Below are positions 8,455 to 16,867 of a stretch of 64,000 bases of DNA, piece after piece. A model generated the notes under the pieces. It was given only the letters and a program-made list of their open reading frames with translations, searched no databases and was not told the DNA's origin. Origin of the DNA: Allocatelliglobosispora scoriae. GTDB lineage: Bacteria; Actinomycetota; Actinomycetes; Mycobacteriales; Micromonosporaceae. The position numbers were made by a program, and so were the translations under genes. Each line of letters begins with the position of its first letter. Positions within the stretch are counted from its first letter, which is position 1. Where the stretch lies: positions 682,001-746,000 of the forward strand of contig NZ_JACHMN010000002.1 of NCBI RefSeq assembly GCF_014204945.1, written 5' to 3'.

Positions 8455-9459
8455 ATGCCGTACAGCCTGGACAACCGTCTGGTGGTCGGCATCGCGTCGA
8501 GCGCCCTGTTCGACCTCGCCGCCGCAGACGACGTCTTCCGCAACCACGGCGAGCAGGCCTACCGGAAATACCAGGAGGACAAGCTCACCGAGCCGCTGGG
8601 CCCCGGGGTCGCCTTCCCCTTCATCAAGCGGCTGCTGTCCCTCAACGACCTCAGCGGCGGCGACGGCCCGCTGGTGGAGGTTGTGATCCTGTCCCGCAAC
8701 GACCCCGACACCGGGTTGCGGGTGATGAGATCCGTCGAACACCACAACCTCGCCATCACCAGGGCGATCTTCATGCAGGGCAAGTCGCCCTACAAGTTCA
8801 TGCCCGTGCTGCACATGGCGCTGTTCCTGTCCGCGAACCGGGCCGACGTCCATGAGGCGACGAGCCGGGGCCTGCCGGCCGGGCTGGTCCTGCCCTCCGA
8901 CTATGTCGACGACACCGACGACGCGGATCTGCGGATCGCCTTCGACTTCGACGGTGTCCTCGCCGACGACGCCTCCGAGCGGGTGATGCAGGCCGGTGGG
9001 CTGGAGGAGTTCCACGCGCACGAGCGCGCCAACACGGTGACCCCGCATTCGCCGGGGCCGCTGGCCGGGTTCCTGCGGGAGATCAACCGGATCCAGCGCC
9101 GCGAGGAGGACCGGCGGCTCGAGGATCCGACCTACCGGATCCGGCTCCACGTCGCCATCGTGACCGCACGCAGCGCGCCGTCACACGAGCGGCCGATATC
9201 CAGCCTGAAGGCGTGGGGCGTGACCGTGAACGACGTGTTCTTCCTCGGCGGCGTCGACAAGGGGCCCGTCATCGGGGTGCTGAGGCCGCACATCTTCTTC
9301 GACGACCAGCAGGCGAACCTGACCTCCACCTCGCCGATGGCGCCGAGCGTCCACATCCCCTACGGAGTGGTCAACCTGCCGTCAGGCGCGGGAGAGGCGG
9401 CGGGCGGCGAGCCAGCCCCGCACGCCGAGCACGCCGGCGGTCGTACCGATGACCAGTGA
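8455..9459 (+). CDS. Cytosolic-type 5'-nucleotidase
   Basis: A 334-residue protein matching the cytosolic 5'-nucleotidase family (5_nucleotid/NT5C1-like): YSLDNRLVVGIASSALFDLA at the start, EVVILSRNDPDTGLRVMRSVEHHNL in the middle, and LRIAFDFDGVLADD with the HAD-type Asp nucleophile. FFLGGVDKGPVIGVLRPHIFFDDQ comes near the end. Such enzymes dephosphorylate nucleoside 5'-monophosphates. The ATG at 8455 is chosen because the family motif begins at once. The last 78 bases overlap the 3' end of a minus-strand SCO4848-type gene, and the extra tail GEAAGGEPAPHAEHAGG is encoded in that overlap. Confidence 0.88.
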   Translation: MPYSLDNRLVVGIASSALFDLAAADDVFRNHGEQAYRKYQEDKLTEPLGPGVAFPFIKRLLSLNDLSGGDGPLVEVVILSRNDPDTGLRVMRSVEHHNLAITRAIFMQGKSPYKFMPVLHMALFLSANRADVHEATSRGLPAGLVLPSDYVDDTDDADLRIAFDFDGVLADDASERVMQAGGLEEFHAHERANTVTPHSPGPLAGFLREINRIQRREEDRRLEDPTYRIRLHVAIVTARSAPSHERPISSLKAWGVTVNDVFFLGGVDKGPVIGVLRPHIFFDDQQANLTSTSPMAPSVHIPYGVVNLPSGAGEAAGGEPAPHAEHAGGRTDDQ

Positions 9460-9636
9460 AGCTGCGATGAGCAGCGCGTGCACCCAGAGGAACGACGTCG
9501 CCGCGCCCTCGCCGGGGTGACCGGAGACCCAGGCGCGCGGGTCGTCCCAGATCGCCACGCCGAAGCGCGGCCAGATCACCCAGGTCCAGACACCCACACC
9601 TACCAGGAACAGCGACCACCCGCGCGTCAGCACCAT
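9382..9636 (-). CDS. SCO4848 family membrane protein
   Basis: An 84-residue protein with two hydrophobic segments (GWSLFLVGVGVWTWVIWP and FLWVHALLIAASLVIGTTAGVLGV) and a short loop between them. This matches the SCO4848 family of small actinobacterial membrane proteins, whose function is unknown. It is encoded antisense to the last 78 bases of the 5'-nucleotidase gene, so both reading frames constrain that stretch. Confidence 0.82.
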   Translation of the reverse strand: MVLTRGWSLFLVGVGVWTWVIWPRFGVAIWDDPRAWVSGHPGEGAATSFLWVHALLIAASLVIGTTAGVLGVRGWLAARRLSRA

Positions 9637-10072
9637 GATTGCGGAGTATGCCAGGGCCGCTATCTGCGCTGCCGCGCGGTCGCGGGATGATTAGGAAGTC
9701 GCGCTGCTATACCAGGTTGTGCAGGTCGCCAGCACGACGGGACCGCAGTCGGGACCGCCCGCGGTGCCCGCGAGCAGAACGGACCCTGACCGACAGGTCG
9801 AGGAGACAGCGGTCGTGTCTAACATCCAACGATCATTGGTGCCATTCGATCATTCACCTTCGGCCTGCTCGCCTTTCGGTGGGATCTCATCCGCCATACG
9901 TGTTCTATTACCCGGCCATAGCGCACCCGACAACCTGATTCACGTGCCGATTAATCCCACTTCTTGGCCCTGACCAGGGCCAGGCGTCTGTCCGTGGATA
10001 GGCGACAGGACGATACCCGCCAACTCATCGACGTTGATACGTTGCGGACTTGCCTGCCGATGAGGGGTGCTC
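9637..10072. other. Gene-free region upstream of the STAND gene
   Basis: These 436 bases are less GC-rich than the genes around them and contain no credible ORF. The one clear structure is an 18-base inverted repeat at 9965-9982 (arms TGGCCCTG and CAGGGCCA around AC), about 90 bases before the start of the STAND gene. It could be an operator or an RNA hairpin. A GAGGGG ribosome binding site lies at 10062-10067. Confidence 0.55.
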
Positions 10073-12628
10073 GTGTCCAGCAACCTTTCCAGCCTGACCT
10101 GCTACGCACTCATCCGTGCCATCGAGCATGATCTGAGAACGCTGCTGTCGACCTTCTGCGGAGAGCATCCCGTCGAGCAGGTGTTCGACGCGGCGATGCT
10201 CGCCAAAACAATCGAACGCAGGCTCAACGACCGGCGCAAGCAGACGGATCACACCAGCCTGACCGCGCTACTTCCCTATGTCGACTTCGGGGACGCGCTC
10301 GCGTTGATGAACAAGCTGCGCCCCTTCTTCCCGGAGGACACGCGGGAAGGGCTGGTGTCGCTGCGCAAAGCATTGGAAGGAGCTATTCCGGTACGCAATC
10401 GGGTAGCGCACTCGCGTCCCTTGGAATTGGGCGATCTCCCGAAAATAGTGGACCTGGCGGAGGAGCTGAGCGGAGTGGCCGGATTCCCCTGGCCGGAGCT
10501 CAACAGCACTCAGCGCCAACTTGCCGAAAACCCTGCCTTTGTCATTAGCCTGCGTCCCGACCTGCGCAAGGACAGGCAGAGCGCGGTGTCGCACAATCTC
10601 CCGGACGCCGATTTCGACGAAACAGGCCTATTAGGCCGGAGAGTCAACCGCGCCGAACTGCTCGATGAGCTGCTTCACGGTCCCTGGCCTGTAGTGTCGC
10701 TGCTCGGCGAGGGAGGGATCGGCAAGACCGCGCTGGCACTGCAGGTAGCCTATGACCTTGTTGATCACCCTGAATGCCCCTTCGAGATAGTGGTGTGGAC
10801 AACCGCGAAGTCAGAGGTACTGACAACATCGGAGATCAAGCGCATCCCGGGAGCGATTCAGGACTCCATGGGGGTCTTCGAACGGACGGCCACACAACTG
10901 GCCGGCCCCGCCGGAGCGGAAAACCCGATCGCCGAGGTACGGACCTATCTGTCGGAGTTCCGCACCCTGCTGATCCTCGACAATCTCGAAACGGTGATGG
11001 ACGAGCGGGTCCTCGACTTCATTGTCCGGGTACCGCGCGGCTCGAAGGTACTGATCACCAGTCGCTTCGGGGTGAAAGACCAGCGAGGGATCAACTTGGC
11101 GCCACTGGATGAGAAGGAGGCCACCCATCTGCTGCGCTCGCTGGCTCGCGCACGGAGGGTGTCGTCGCTGGCCAGCTTGACCGGTGAGGAAGCCTCCCAC
11201 TACGTGCAGCGCATGAACCGCCACCCTGGTTTCATCAAGTGGTTCGTCGCCGGAGTAGAGCTGGGCAGGGAGTCGCCCGAGCAGTTGCTGCGGAAGGAGG
11301 ATCTTGTTCTGGACTTCTGCATGCGCAACGTCTTCGACCAGCTCAGCGCAGATGCTCGGACGCTGCTCCAGTCCCTGCTGATCGCCACGGGCAGTCACAC
11401 GCGGGCCGAGCTTGCCTTCCTCAACGGATTTGACGCCGCACGTACTGAGACCGCCGCCTACGAACTACTACGAACGAACTTCGTCACCCAGATGGCGGCC
11501 GGTGTGCACCGCGACGCGTTAGCACTCAGCGACTTCGCGCGAAAATACATGCGGAAGAATCATCCGCCGACACTCGACCAGCAACGCCACATCTCCGCGC
11601 GCCAGCGCGAACTGATCAAGATCGGTGGCGAGCTGCAGTACGCACATAGCCGGAACCCGTACGCGCCGGACACCCTGGAGATCCGCGATCCCGGCGACTT
11701 CCACGCGGCCGGTCAGCTGCGCATCGCCTTAGACGATGCGGCGGCCGGACAGTTCAGCGACTCCATCGAACGCTGTATACAGGCACGGGCTCTGGCCCCC
11801 GGATATCCAGAGCCGCACCGGGTCATGGGTTACATCTTCGACCTCGCCAACAATCTCAGCGAGGCGCAGAACTCCTACCAGAATGCCGTCGAGATGTCGT
11901 CGACGAGTCCCTACGTGCGCTACTTCTACGGCAGATTCCTCGTAACCAACCAGCTCAACCCATACGAAGGGTTGCGGATGCTGCAGGAGGCGCACGAGCT
12001 GGATCCAGACAGTCTGCTGGTGGAGGTCGGAATCGCTCAGGCTCATCTCGAGCTGGAAGCCTATAACGAGGCAACCCAATTGGCGATGGATCTCCTCAAA
12101 CGACCGGACATCACATACAATGCAGAGTGGGATTGTATATGCGTGTTACTTGGTGCAGTCGAGGCCCTTGTCCGACGCGCCGAGAGCCCTGCATCTCACG
12201 ACTCTGCCGCCCGCATGATAGCCAGATTGGTCGAAGCGGTGGAGTTGGTGAATGTGGCAGTCCTTGATGCCTATGTCCTGGACATGTGCCTGTTCTTCGA
12301 ACACTGGGCACGCAGAACCGCGCGGAGCAACGTCTCATCGAGCGCAGCGCAGGCCTACGCTGCTGCAGCTTCACGGCTGCGGGAACGTCGACGCCAGGCA
12401 GACCCGAACCATATGGAACGTCTTGTCGGAACCATCAAGTCCAAGCCCCTCGACAAGACGTTCGGATTCATCGTCGCTGACAGCCAGGAGTACTTCCTGC
12501 ATGAGAAGGCGATGGACGATCCAAACCATTTCTACGAGATCGACATCAACTCGACTGTGGCCTTCTACCCGGGGCAGCACACCGCCGGCAACCGCCCGCC
12601 CGCTCGGAATGTGCGGTGGCTGCTCTGA
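10073..12628 (+). CDS. HEPN-like / STAND NTPase / TPR / cold-shock-like multidomain protein
   Basis: An 851-residue soluble protein with four parts. Residues 1-135 are helical and carry RNRVAH (108-113), which fits the Rx4-6H motif of HEPN RNases. A STAND/NB-ARC ATPase follows: Walker A GEGGIGKT (212-219), Walker B LLILDNLE with Asp303, sensor KVLITSRFG, and HPGFIKWFV in the GLPL position. TPR-like helices occupy roughly 540-690. Residues 784-851 resemble a cold-shock domain (GTIKSKPLDKTFGFI, then EYFLHEKAM, the RNP1 and RNP2 equivalents). STAND proteins are switches that oligomerise on sensing a ligand; HEPN domains commonly cut RNA. I infer an RNA-targeting abortive-infection or stress protein. 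GTG 10073 fits the GAGGGG spacing better than GTG 10067. Base composition is less GC-rich than the neighbours. Confidence 0.8.
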   Translation: MSSNLSSLTCYALIRAIEHDLRTLLSTFCGEHPVEQVFDAAMLAKTIERRLNDRRKQTDHTSLTALLPYVDFGDALALMNKLRPFFPEDTREGLVSLRKALEGAIPVRNRVAHSRPLELGDLPKIVDLAEELSGVAGFPWPELNSTQRQLAENPAFVISLRPDLRKDRQSAVSHNLPDADFDETGLLGRRVNRAELLDELLHGPWPVVSLLGEGGIGKTALALQVAYDLVDHPECPFEIVVWTTAKSEVLTTSEIKRIPGAIQDSMGVFERTATQLAGPAGAENPIAEVRTYLSEFRTLLILDNLETVMDERVLDFIVRVPRGSKVLITSRFGVKDQRGINLAPLDEKEATHLLRSLARARRVSSLASLTGEEASHYVQRMNRHPGFIKWFVAGVELGRESPEQLLRKEDLVLDFCMRNVFDQLSADARTLLQSLLIATGSHTRAELAFLNGFDAARTETAAYELLRTNFVTQMAAGVHRDALALSDFARKYMRKNHPPTLDQQRHISARQRELIKIGGELQYAHSRNPYAPDTLEIRDPGDFHAAGQLRIALDDAAAGQFSDSIERCIQARALAPGYPEPHRVMGYIFDLANNLSEAQNSYQNAVEMSSTSPYVRYFYGRFLVTNQLNPYEGLRMLQEAHELDPDSLLVEVGIAQAHLELEAYNEATQLAMDLLKRPDITYNAEWDCICVLLGAVEALVRRAESPASHDSAARMIARLVEAVELVNVAVLDAYVLDMCLFFEHWARRTARSNVSSSAAQAYAAAASRLRERRRQADPNHMERLVGTIKSKPLDKTFGFIVADSQEYFLHEKAMDDPNHFYEIDINSTVAFYPGQHTAGNRPPARNVRWLL

Positions 12629-12644
12629 ACCGCGCGTGCCGTAC

Positions 12645-13703
12645 TCAGGCGGGGTAGGCGCGGGTCTCCGTCGCCTTCACCGCAGCCCAGACCACCTGTC
12701 CCGGCATCAGGTTCAGGTGGGCTGCGGCATTCGGCGTGATGTCCGCCGCCGCGTCCACCGCCCCCGCCAACTGCACCCGCAGGTTGTCCCCGTGCCGCTG
12801 GATCCCGGTAATCGTCGCCGGCCACGTGTTGCGCGGGCTCCCCTCCGGCTGCCGGGGGTGCAGCGCCACCGCCGTCGGCGCGAACGCCACGAACACGTCC
12901 CCCTCCAGCGCCTCGGCGAGCGCCAGCGAGAAGCCTCCACTCAGGACGGCGGTGTGGCCGTGAGCCCGAGCGCGGTAGAGGTTCAGCCCGACCAGCCGGG
13001 CCACGTAGTCCGTCCGGGGCTGCGCGGTGATCGTCGCCGCGTCCCCCTCCTGCACGATCCGCCCGTCCTCGATGATGACGAGGCGGTCGGCGAGCACCAG
13101 CGCGTCCAACGGATCGTGGGTCACCAGCAGCGTCGCCCCCGGCTGCTCCCCCAGGTGCCGGTGCAGCTCGGCCCGGGTCTCCAGCCGCGTACGCGCGTCC
13201 AGCGCCGCCAGCGGCTCATCCAGCAGCAGCAGCACCGGATCGACGGCGAGTGCCCGGGCCAGCGCCACCCGCTGCGCCTGCCCACCGGAGAGCTGCCGGG
13301 GCTTGCGCCGGGCCTGCTCGATCAGCCCCACCCGTTCCAGCAGGGCGGCGGCGCGCAGCCGGGCAGCGGTCTTGCCCACGCCGTGGCGGCGTGGCCCGAA
13401 CGCCACATTGTCCAGCGCACTGAGGTGGGGGAACAGCAGGTAGTCCTGGAAGACGACCCCCACGGGCCGCCGATCGGCGGGCACGAAGACCCCGCGGGAG
13501 GGTTCGTCGAGAGTCTGACCGCCCAGCACCACCTGCCCGGCGTCAACGGGCAGCAGCCCGGCGAGGGCGCGCAGTGCCGTGGTCTTGCCCGCCCCGTTGG
13601 GCCCGAGCAGGGCGACGACCTCCCCCGCCCCGATCGTCAGGGCGATGTCGAGCCGGAAGGCACCGCGCTGCACGACGAGGTGGGAGTCGAGGACCGCGCT
13701 CAT
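12645..13703 (-). CDS. modC: Molybdate ABC transporter ATP-binding protein ModC
   Basis: A 352-residue ABC ATPase with Walker A GPNGAGKT, Q-loop VFQDYLLFPHLS, signature LSGGQAQRVALARAL, Walker B LLLLDEPLAALD and H-loop VTHDPLDAL. The C-terminal 100 residues are a TOBE/Mop-like domain (ITGIQRHGDNLRVQLAG, ITPNAAAHLNLMPGQVVWAAVKATET). This domain distinguishes ModC and related anion importers. It energises molybdate import with ModB and ModA. The start ATG at 13703 overlaps the modB stop codon by four bases (ATGA), so the two genes are translationally coupled. It is the last gene of the operon and ends 16 bases from the convergent STAND gene. Confidence 0.92.
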   Translation of the reverse strand: MSAVLDSHLVVQRGAFRLDIALTIGAGEVVALLGPNGAGKTTALRALAGLLPVDAGQVVLGGQTLDEPSRGVFVPADRRPVGVVFQDYLLFPHLSALDNVAFGPRRHGVGKTAARLRAAALLERVGLIEQARRKPRQLSGGQAQRVALARALAVDPVLLLLDEPLAALDARTRLETRAELHRHLGEQPGATLLVTHDPLDALVLADRLVIIEDGRIVQEGDAATITAQPRTDYVARLVGLNLYRARAHGHTAVLSGGFSLALAEALEGDVFVAFAPTAVALHPRQPEGSPRNTWPATITGIQRHGDNLRVQLAGAVDAAADITPNAAAHLNLMPGQVVWAAVKATETRAYPA

Positions 13704-14536
13704 GGGCTGCCGATCCACTTGTCGCGCAGGCTCGCCAGGATCGCCACCGAGACCGTCAGCAGGATCAGGCTGAGCACGATCGCCGACTCCAGGTCGGTCT
13801 CGAGCGCGAGGTAGACGGCGAGCGGCATCGTCTGCGTACGCCCGGGGAAGTTGCCCGCGAAGGTGATCGTCGCGCCGAACTCGCCCAGTGCCCGCGCCCA
13901 GCAGAGCACGGCACCGGCGGCGATGCCCGGGGCGACGAGCGGCAGCGTGACGTGCCGGAACGCCGCCCACCGGTTGGCGCCGAGGGTCGCCGCGGCCTCC
14001 TCGTAGCGGGAGTCCGCGCCGCGCAGCGCCCCCTCGACGGCGATGACGAGGAACGGCATCGCGACGAACGCCTCGGCGATGACGACCCCGGTCGTGGTGA
14101 AGGGCAGCGTGATGCCGAAGGTGCTGTCGAGCCAGGACCCGATGAGGCCGCGGCGGCCGAAGACGAGCAGCAGCGCGACGCCGCCGACGACGGGCGGCAG
14201 GACGAGCGGCACGGTGACCAGCGCCCGGACGACGCGACGCCCGCGGAACTCGACGCGGGCCAGCAGCCAGGCCAGCGGTACGCCGAGCAGCACGCACACG
14301 ACCGTCGCGAGGGTCGCGGTGACGAGGGACAGCCGCAGGGCGGTCAGGATGCCGGGTTCGGTGAGCCGCTGCGGCAGGGTGGCCCAGGGTGCCCGGATCA
14401 GCAGCCCGGCGAGCGGCAGCACCAGGAACGCCAGGCCCAGCCCGGCGGGCAGGAGCAGGCCGATCGGGATCCGTCCGCGCACACGCCGCCGGGGCAGCGG
14501 TGATGCTGCCTCGGCGGCGGTGCGGGTCTGGGTCAC
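13700..14536 (-). CDS. modB: Molybdate ABC transporter permease ModB
   Basis: A 278-residue permease with about five or six membrane helices. The EAA loop for contact with ModC reads EEAAATLGANRWAAFRHVTLPLVAPGI (residues about 185-210). Further family features are LVLPPVVGGVALLLVFGRRG and RALGEFGATITFAGNFPGRTQTMPLAVY, the latter being typical of ModB. It forms the membrane channel for molybdate. The start is GTG 14536, two bases after the modA stop; the coding frame is open further upstream, but that extension lies inside modA in another frame. Confidence 0.92.
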   Translation of the reverse strand: MTQTRTAAEAASPLPRRRVRGRIPIGLLLPAGLGLAFLVLPLAGLLIRAPWATLPQRLTEPGILTALRLSLVTATLATVVCVLLGVPLAWLLARVEFRGRRVVRALVTVPLVLPPVVGGVALLLVFGRRGLIGSWLDSTFGITLPFTTTGVVIAEAFVAMPFLVIAVEGALRGADSRYEEAAATLGANRWAAFRHVTLPLVAPGIAAGAVLCWARALGEFGATITFAGNFPGRTQTMPLAVYLALETDLESAIVLSLILLTVSVAILASLRDKWIGSP

Positions 14537-14538
14537 GG

Positions 14539-15327
14539 TTACGGCGCCAGGAATCCGGCCTTGCTCAGCACGGCCTTGCCCTTGTCGGACAGGACCCAGG
14601 CGAGGAAGGCCTGCGCCGCGGTCTTGTTGGGGGCGCCCTTGAGCACGATGATCGGGTAGTCGTTGAACGCCTTGGCCGACTCGGGGAACTCGATGCCCTG
14701 GATGTCGGCGGCGGCGGCGATCGTGTCGGTGCGGTAGACGAGCGCCGCGTCGACCTCGCCGAGCTTCACCTTGGCGAGTGCGGCCTTGACGTCCTGCTCC
14801 AGGGTGACCGGGGTGATCTTGAGCCCGGCCGCGTCGATCGCCTTCTTCGCGGCGGCACCGCACGGGACCTGCTCGGCGCAGAGCGCCACCTTCAGATCGG
14901 ACTTGGTGAGGTTCTCCAGCGTGTTGATGCCCTTCGGGTTGCCCTTGGGCACCGCGATGACGAGCTGGTTCTTGACGAAGACGACCGGGGTGCCCTCGCC
15001 GTCCCCGGCGTCGGTGACGGTCTTCATCGTGGCCGGGCTCGCGGCGGCGAACAGGTCGGCGGGGGCGCCCTGGGTGATCTGGGTGGCGAGCGCGGAGCTC
15101 CCGGCGAAGTTGAAGGTCACCTTCGCGCCCGGGTTGGCCGCCTCGAAGTCCTTGCCGATCTGGGTGAACGACTCGGTGAGCGATGCCGCGGCGAAGACGG
15201 TGACGCTGCCGGTCACCCCCGGCGACGTCGTCGGGGCCTTCGGCGTCTCGTCCGAGCAGGCACCCATCATCATCGCCGCGGCCGCCGTGACACCGGCGAC
15301 CGCCGTGCGCATCCACGAAACCCTCAC
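14539..15327 (-). CDS. modA: Molybdate-binding lipoprotein ModA
   Basis: A 262-residue substrate-binding protein with a signal peptide and lipobox (AAAAMMMGACSDE), so it is tethered to the outer membrane face. The mature part has the ModA hallmarks VTVFAAASLTESFTQIG, FNFAGSSALATQI, GAPADLFAAAS and DAALVYRTD. It captures molybdate or tungstate for ModBC. The GTG start at 15327 overlaps the TGA stop of the upstream ModE-like gene by four bases (GTGA), placing regulator and transporter in one transcript. Confidence 0.92.
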   Translation of the reverse strand: MRVSWMRTAVAGVTAAAAMMMGACSDETPKAPTTSPGVTGSVTVFAAASLTESFTQIGKDFEAANPGAKVTFNFAGSSALATQITQGAPADLFAAASPATMKTVTDAGDGEGTPVVFVKNQLVIAVPKGNPKGINTLENLTKSDLKVALCAEQVPCGAAAKKAIDAAGLKITPVTLEQDVKAALAKVKLGEVDAALVYRTDTIAAAADIQGIEFPESAKAFNDYPIIVLKGAPNKTAAQAFLAWVLSDKGKAVLSKAGFLAP

Positions 15328-15746
15328 GTGCTGCTCCTCCCCTTGCTGACAGCGGATGTCTGCGGCCTCTCGACGACCACCGTGGTCGACTTGATCACCG
15401 CGACCGCGACGGAACCGACCTGGAGGTCGAGATCGTCGGCGGCCTCCCTGCTCATCAACGACACGACCCGGAACGGGCCGGCCTGGATGTCGACCTGTGC
15501 CATCACCGTGTCGCGGATGATGGCGGTGACGATGCCCCGCATCCGGTTGCGCGCCGACGACTGCTCGGAGCCCTCCGGGTCGCCGCCCATGGTGCGGGCG
15601 AAGGCGGCGAGATCCTCCCCCGCGATGACCCGGTGCCCGTGCTCGTCACGGCCGGCCGGCAGCCGCCCGGCATCGACCCAGCGGCGCACGGTGTCCGAAC
15701 TGACCGCGAAGAGCTCGGCGGCTTCGCCGATGCGAAATGACGTCAC
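15324..15746 (-). CDS. ModE-like regulator (MerR-type HTH plus Mop/TOBE domain)
   Basis: A 140-residue two-domain protein. Residues 1-55 form a MerR/excisionase-type helix-turn-helix (FRIGEAAELFAVSSDTVRRWVDAGRLPAG). Residues 68-130 form a Mop/TOBE molybdate-binding domain (RNRMRGIVTAIIRDTVMAQVDIQAG, VVSLMSREAADDLDLQVGSVAVAVIKST). Classical E. coli ModE has a different, LysR-like HTH and two Mop units, so this is the compact type. By domain content and position it should sense cytosolic molybdate and control its own operon (regulator, modA, modB, modC) and perhaps the divergent methyltransferase and moeA genes. Confidence 0.88.
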   Translation of the reverse strand: MTSFRIGEAAELFAVSSDTVRRWVDAGRLPAGRDEHGHRVIAGEDLAAFARTMGGDPEGSEQSSARNRMRGIVTAIIRDTVMAQVDIQAGPFRVVSLMSREAADDLDLQVGSVAVAVIKSTTVVVERPQTSAVSKGRSST

Positions 15747-15792
15747 CCGGTCAGCCTATCGGTCGCAGATGCAAGGGTGTAACCCCATCAGG

Positions 15793-15816
15793 GCTATCGG
15801 TTACCCAAGCGATAGC
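15793..15816. promoter_or_regulatory. Candidate operator of the ModE-like regulator
   Basis: In the 80-base divergent spacer, GCTATCG (15793-15799) and CGATAGC (15810-15816) form perfect 7-base arms with a 10-base centre. A further half-site CTATCGG lies at about 15757-15763. The size and position suit a dimeric molybdate-responsive regulator acting on both directions. Confidence 0.5.
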
Positions 15817-15826
15817 GTCATCTTCC

Positions 15827-16792
15827 ATGCATCTGCATGATAGTGAGATGATGAGCGCGAGCGCCCGCTGGGACGAGGTCCTCTCCTGCCTGACCGAGGC
15901 GATCGGGCCCGGCCCGAGACGTGTCGTCATCGACGGCTATCAGCACGCGGACTGGTTCGCCGACCGGCTCTCGGCCGCCCTGCCACCCGGTGGTCACGAG
16001 ATCGCCGTCGCCGACGGGACGGGGCCTCCCGAGGGCGGCATCGTGGTCTGGCTGCGGACCCCGCCGCCGCAGCACGCGCCGCACGGGCACCACCGGCGCG
16101 ACGCGGCGATCGTGGTGGACCTGCACGACACGGGGTGGCCCGTCATCCGCCACATCGATCCGGCGCTCGCCCACCACGACTCGTGGTACCTCGCCGAGAC
16201 GAGGGCGTTCTTCGCCGCCCGGGCAGCGGTGTGGGACATCCGCTTCGGCGACGACCACCCCGCCTACGCACGGGCGGTGGCCGATCTCGGCGTACCGGCC
16301 GGGGGTGTGGTCGTCGACGTGGGGTGCGGGACCGGCCGCGCCCTGCCCGCGCTGCGCGGCGCCGCCGGACCGACCGGGACCGTCATCGGCCTGGACGTGA
16401 CCGCGGAGATGCTCGCCACCGCACGCGGGCAGGGCCGCGACCGCGACGCGCACCTGGTCCTCGGCGACGCGCGGCGGCTGCCGCTGCGCGCCGGGAGCGT
16501 CGACGCGGTCTTCGCCGCCGGGCTCATCACCCACCTGCCCGACGCCGCGGCCGGGCTCGCCGAGCTGGCGAGGGTGACCGCCGGCGGTGGACGGCTGGCG
16601 CTGTTCCACCCGTCCGGCCGCGCCGCCCTGGCCGCACGGCACGGCCGGGCACTCGAACCGGACGAACCGCTCGCCGAGCACCGGCTGCGCGACGCGCTCG
16701 AGCGCACCGGGTGGTCGCTGGAGACCTACGACGACCCGCCGGAGCGGTTCTTCGCGCTCGCCACCCGCCGCTCCTCACGACCGGCCGACTGA
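15827..16792 (+). CDS. SAM-dependent methyltransferase with a degenerate kinase-like N-terminus
   Basis: A 321-residue protein. Residues 160-315 form a class I SAM methyltransferase: VVVDVGCGTGRALPAL (motif I), VIGLDVTAEMLATAR (motif II), HLVLGDARRLPLRAGSVDAVFAAGLITHL and a C-terminal strand. Residues 1-140 look like a uridine-kinase-type P-loop domain that has lost its phosphate loop: where active kinases read IDG-GSGAGKT-xFADxLA, this has VVIDGYQHADWFADRLSAAL. It is divergent from the ModE-like gene and 75 bases upstream of moeA. The substrate is unknown. The ATG at 15827 is chosen over the longer frame because upstream sequence lies in the promoter; ATGs at 15848 and 15851 are alternatives. 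Confidence 0.8.
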   Translation: MHLHDSEMMSASARWDEVLSCLTEAIGPGPRRVVIDGYQHADWFADRLSAALPPGGHEIAVADGTGPPEGGIVVWLRTPPPQHAPHGHHRRDAAIVVDLHDTGWPVIRHIDPALAHHDSWYLAETRAFFAARAAVWDIRFGDDHPAYARAVADLGVPAGGVVVDVGCGTGRALPALRGAAGPTGTVIGLDVTAEMLATARGQGRDRDAHLVLGDARRLPLRAGSVDAVFAAGLITHLPDAAAGLAELARVTAGGGRLALFHPSGRAALAARHGRALEPDEPLAEHRLRDALERTGWSLETYDDPPERFFALATRRSSRPAD

Positions 16793-16867
16793 TCATGAGA
16801 GGACGATGTCCCCGGCCCGACACGGTGGCGTGTCGGCGGCGAAACCAACGCGGCCTGTGATGGGCTC

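Noticed and set aside
12645-14297. modC read as a 550-residue protein with an N-terminal extension
   Set aside because: The extension lies inside modB in another frame and is Arg/Ala-rich. ModC homology begins at MSAVLDSH, and the ATG there overlaps the modB stop in the usual coupled manner.
15747-15826. A molybdenum-cofactor riboswitch upstream of the mod or moeA genes
   Set aside because: The divergent spacer is only about 80 bases and shows a protein-operator-like inverted repeat rather than the longer multi-stem RNA architecture of that riboswitch.
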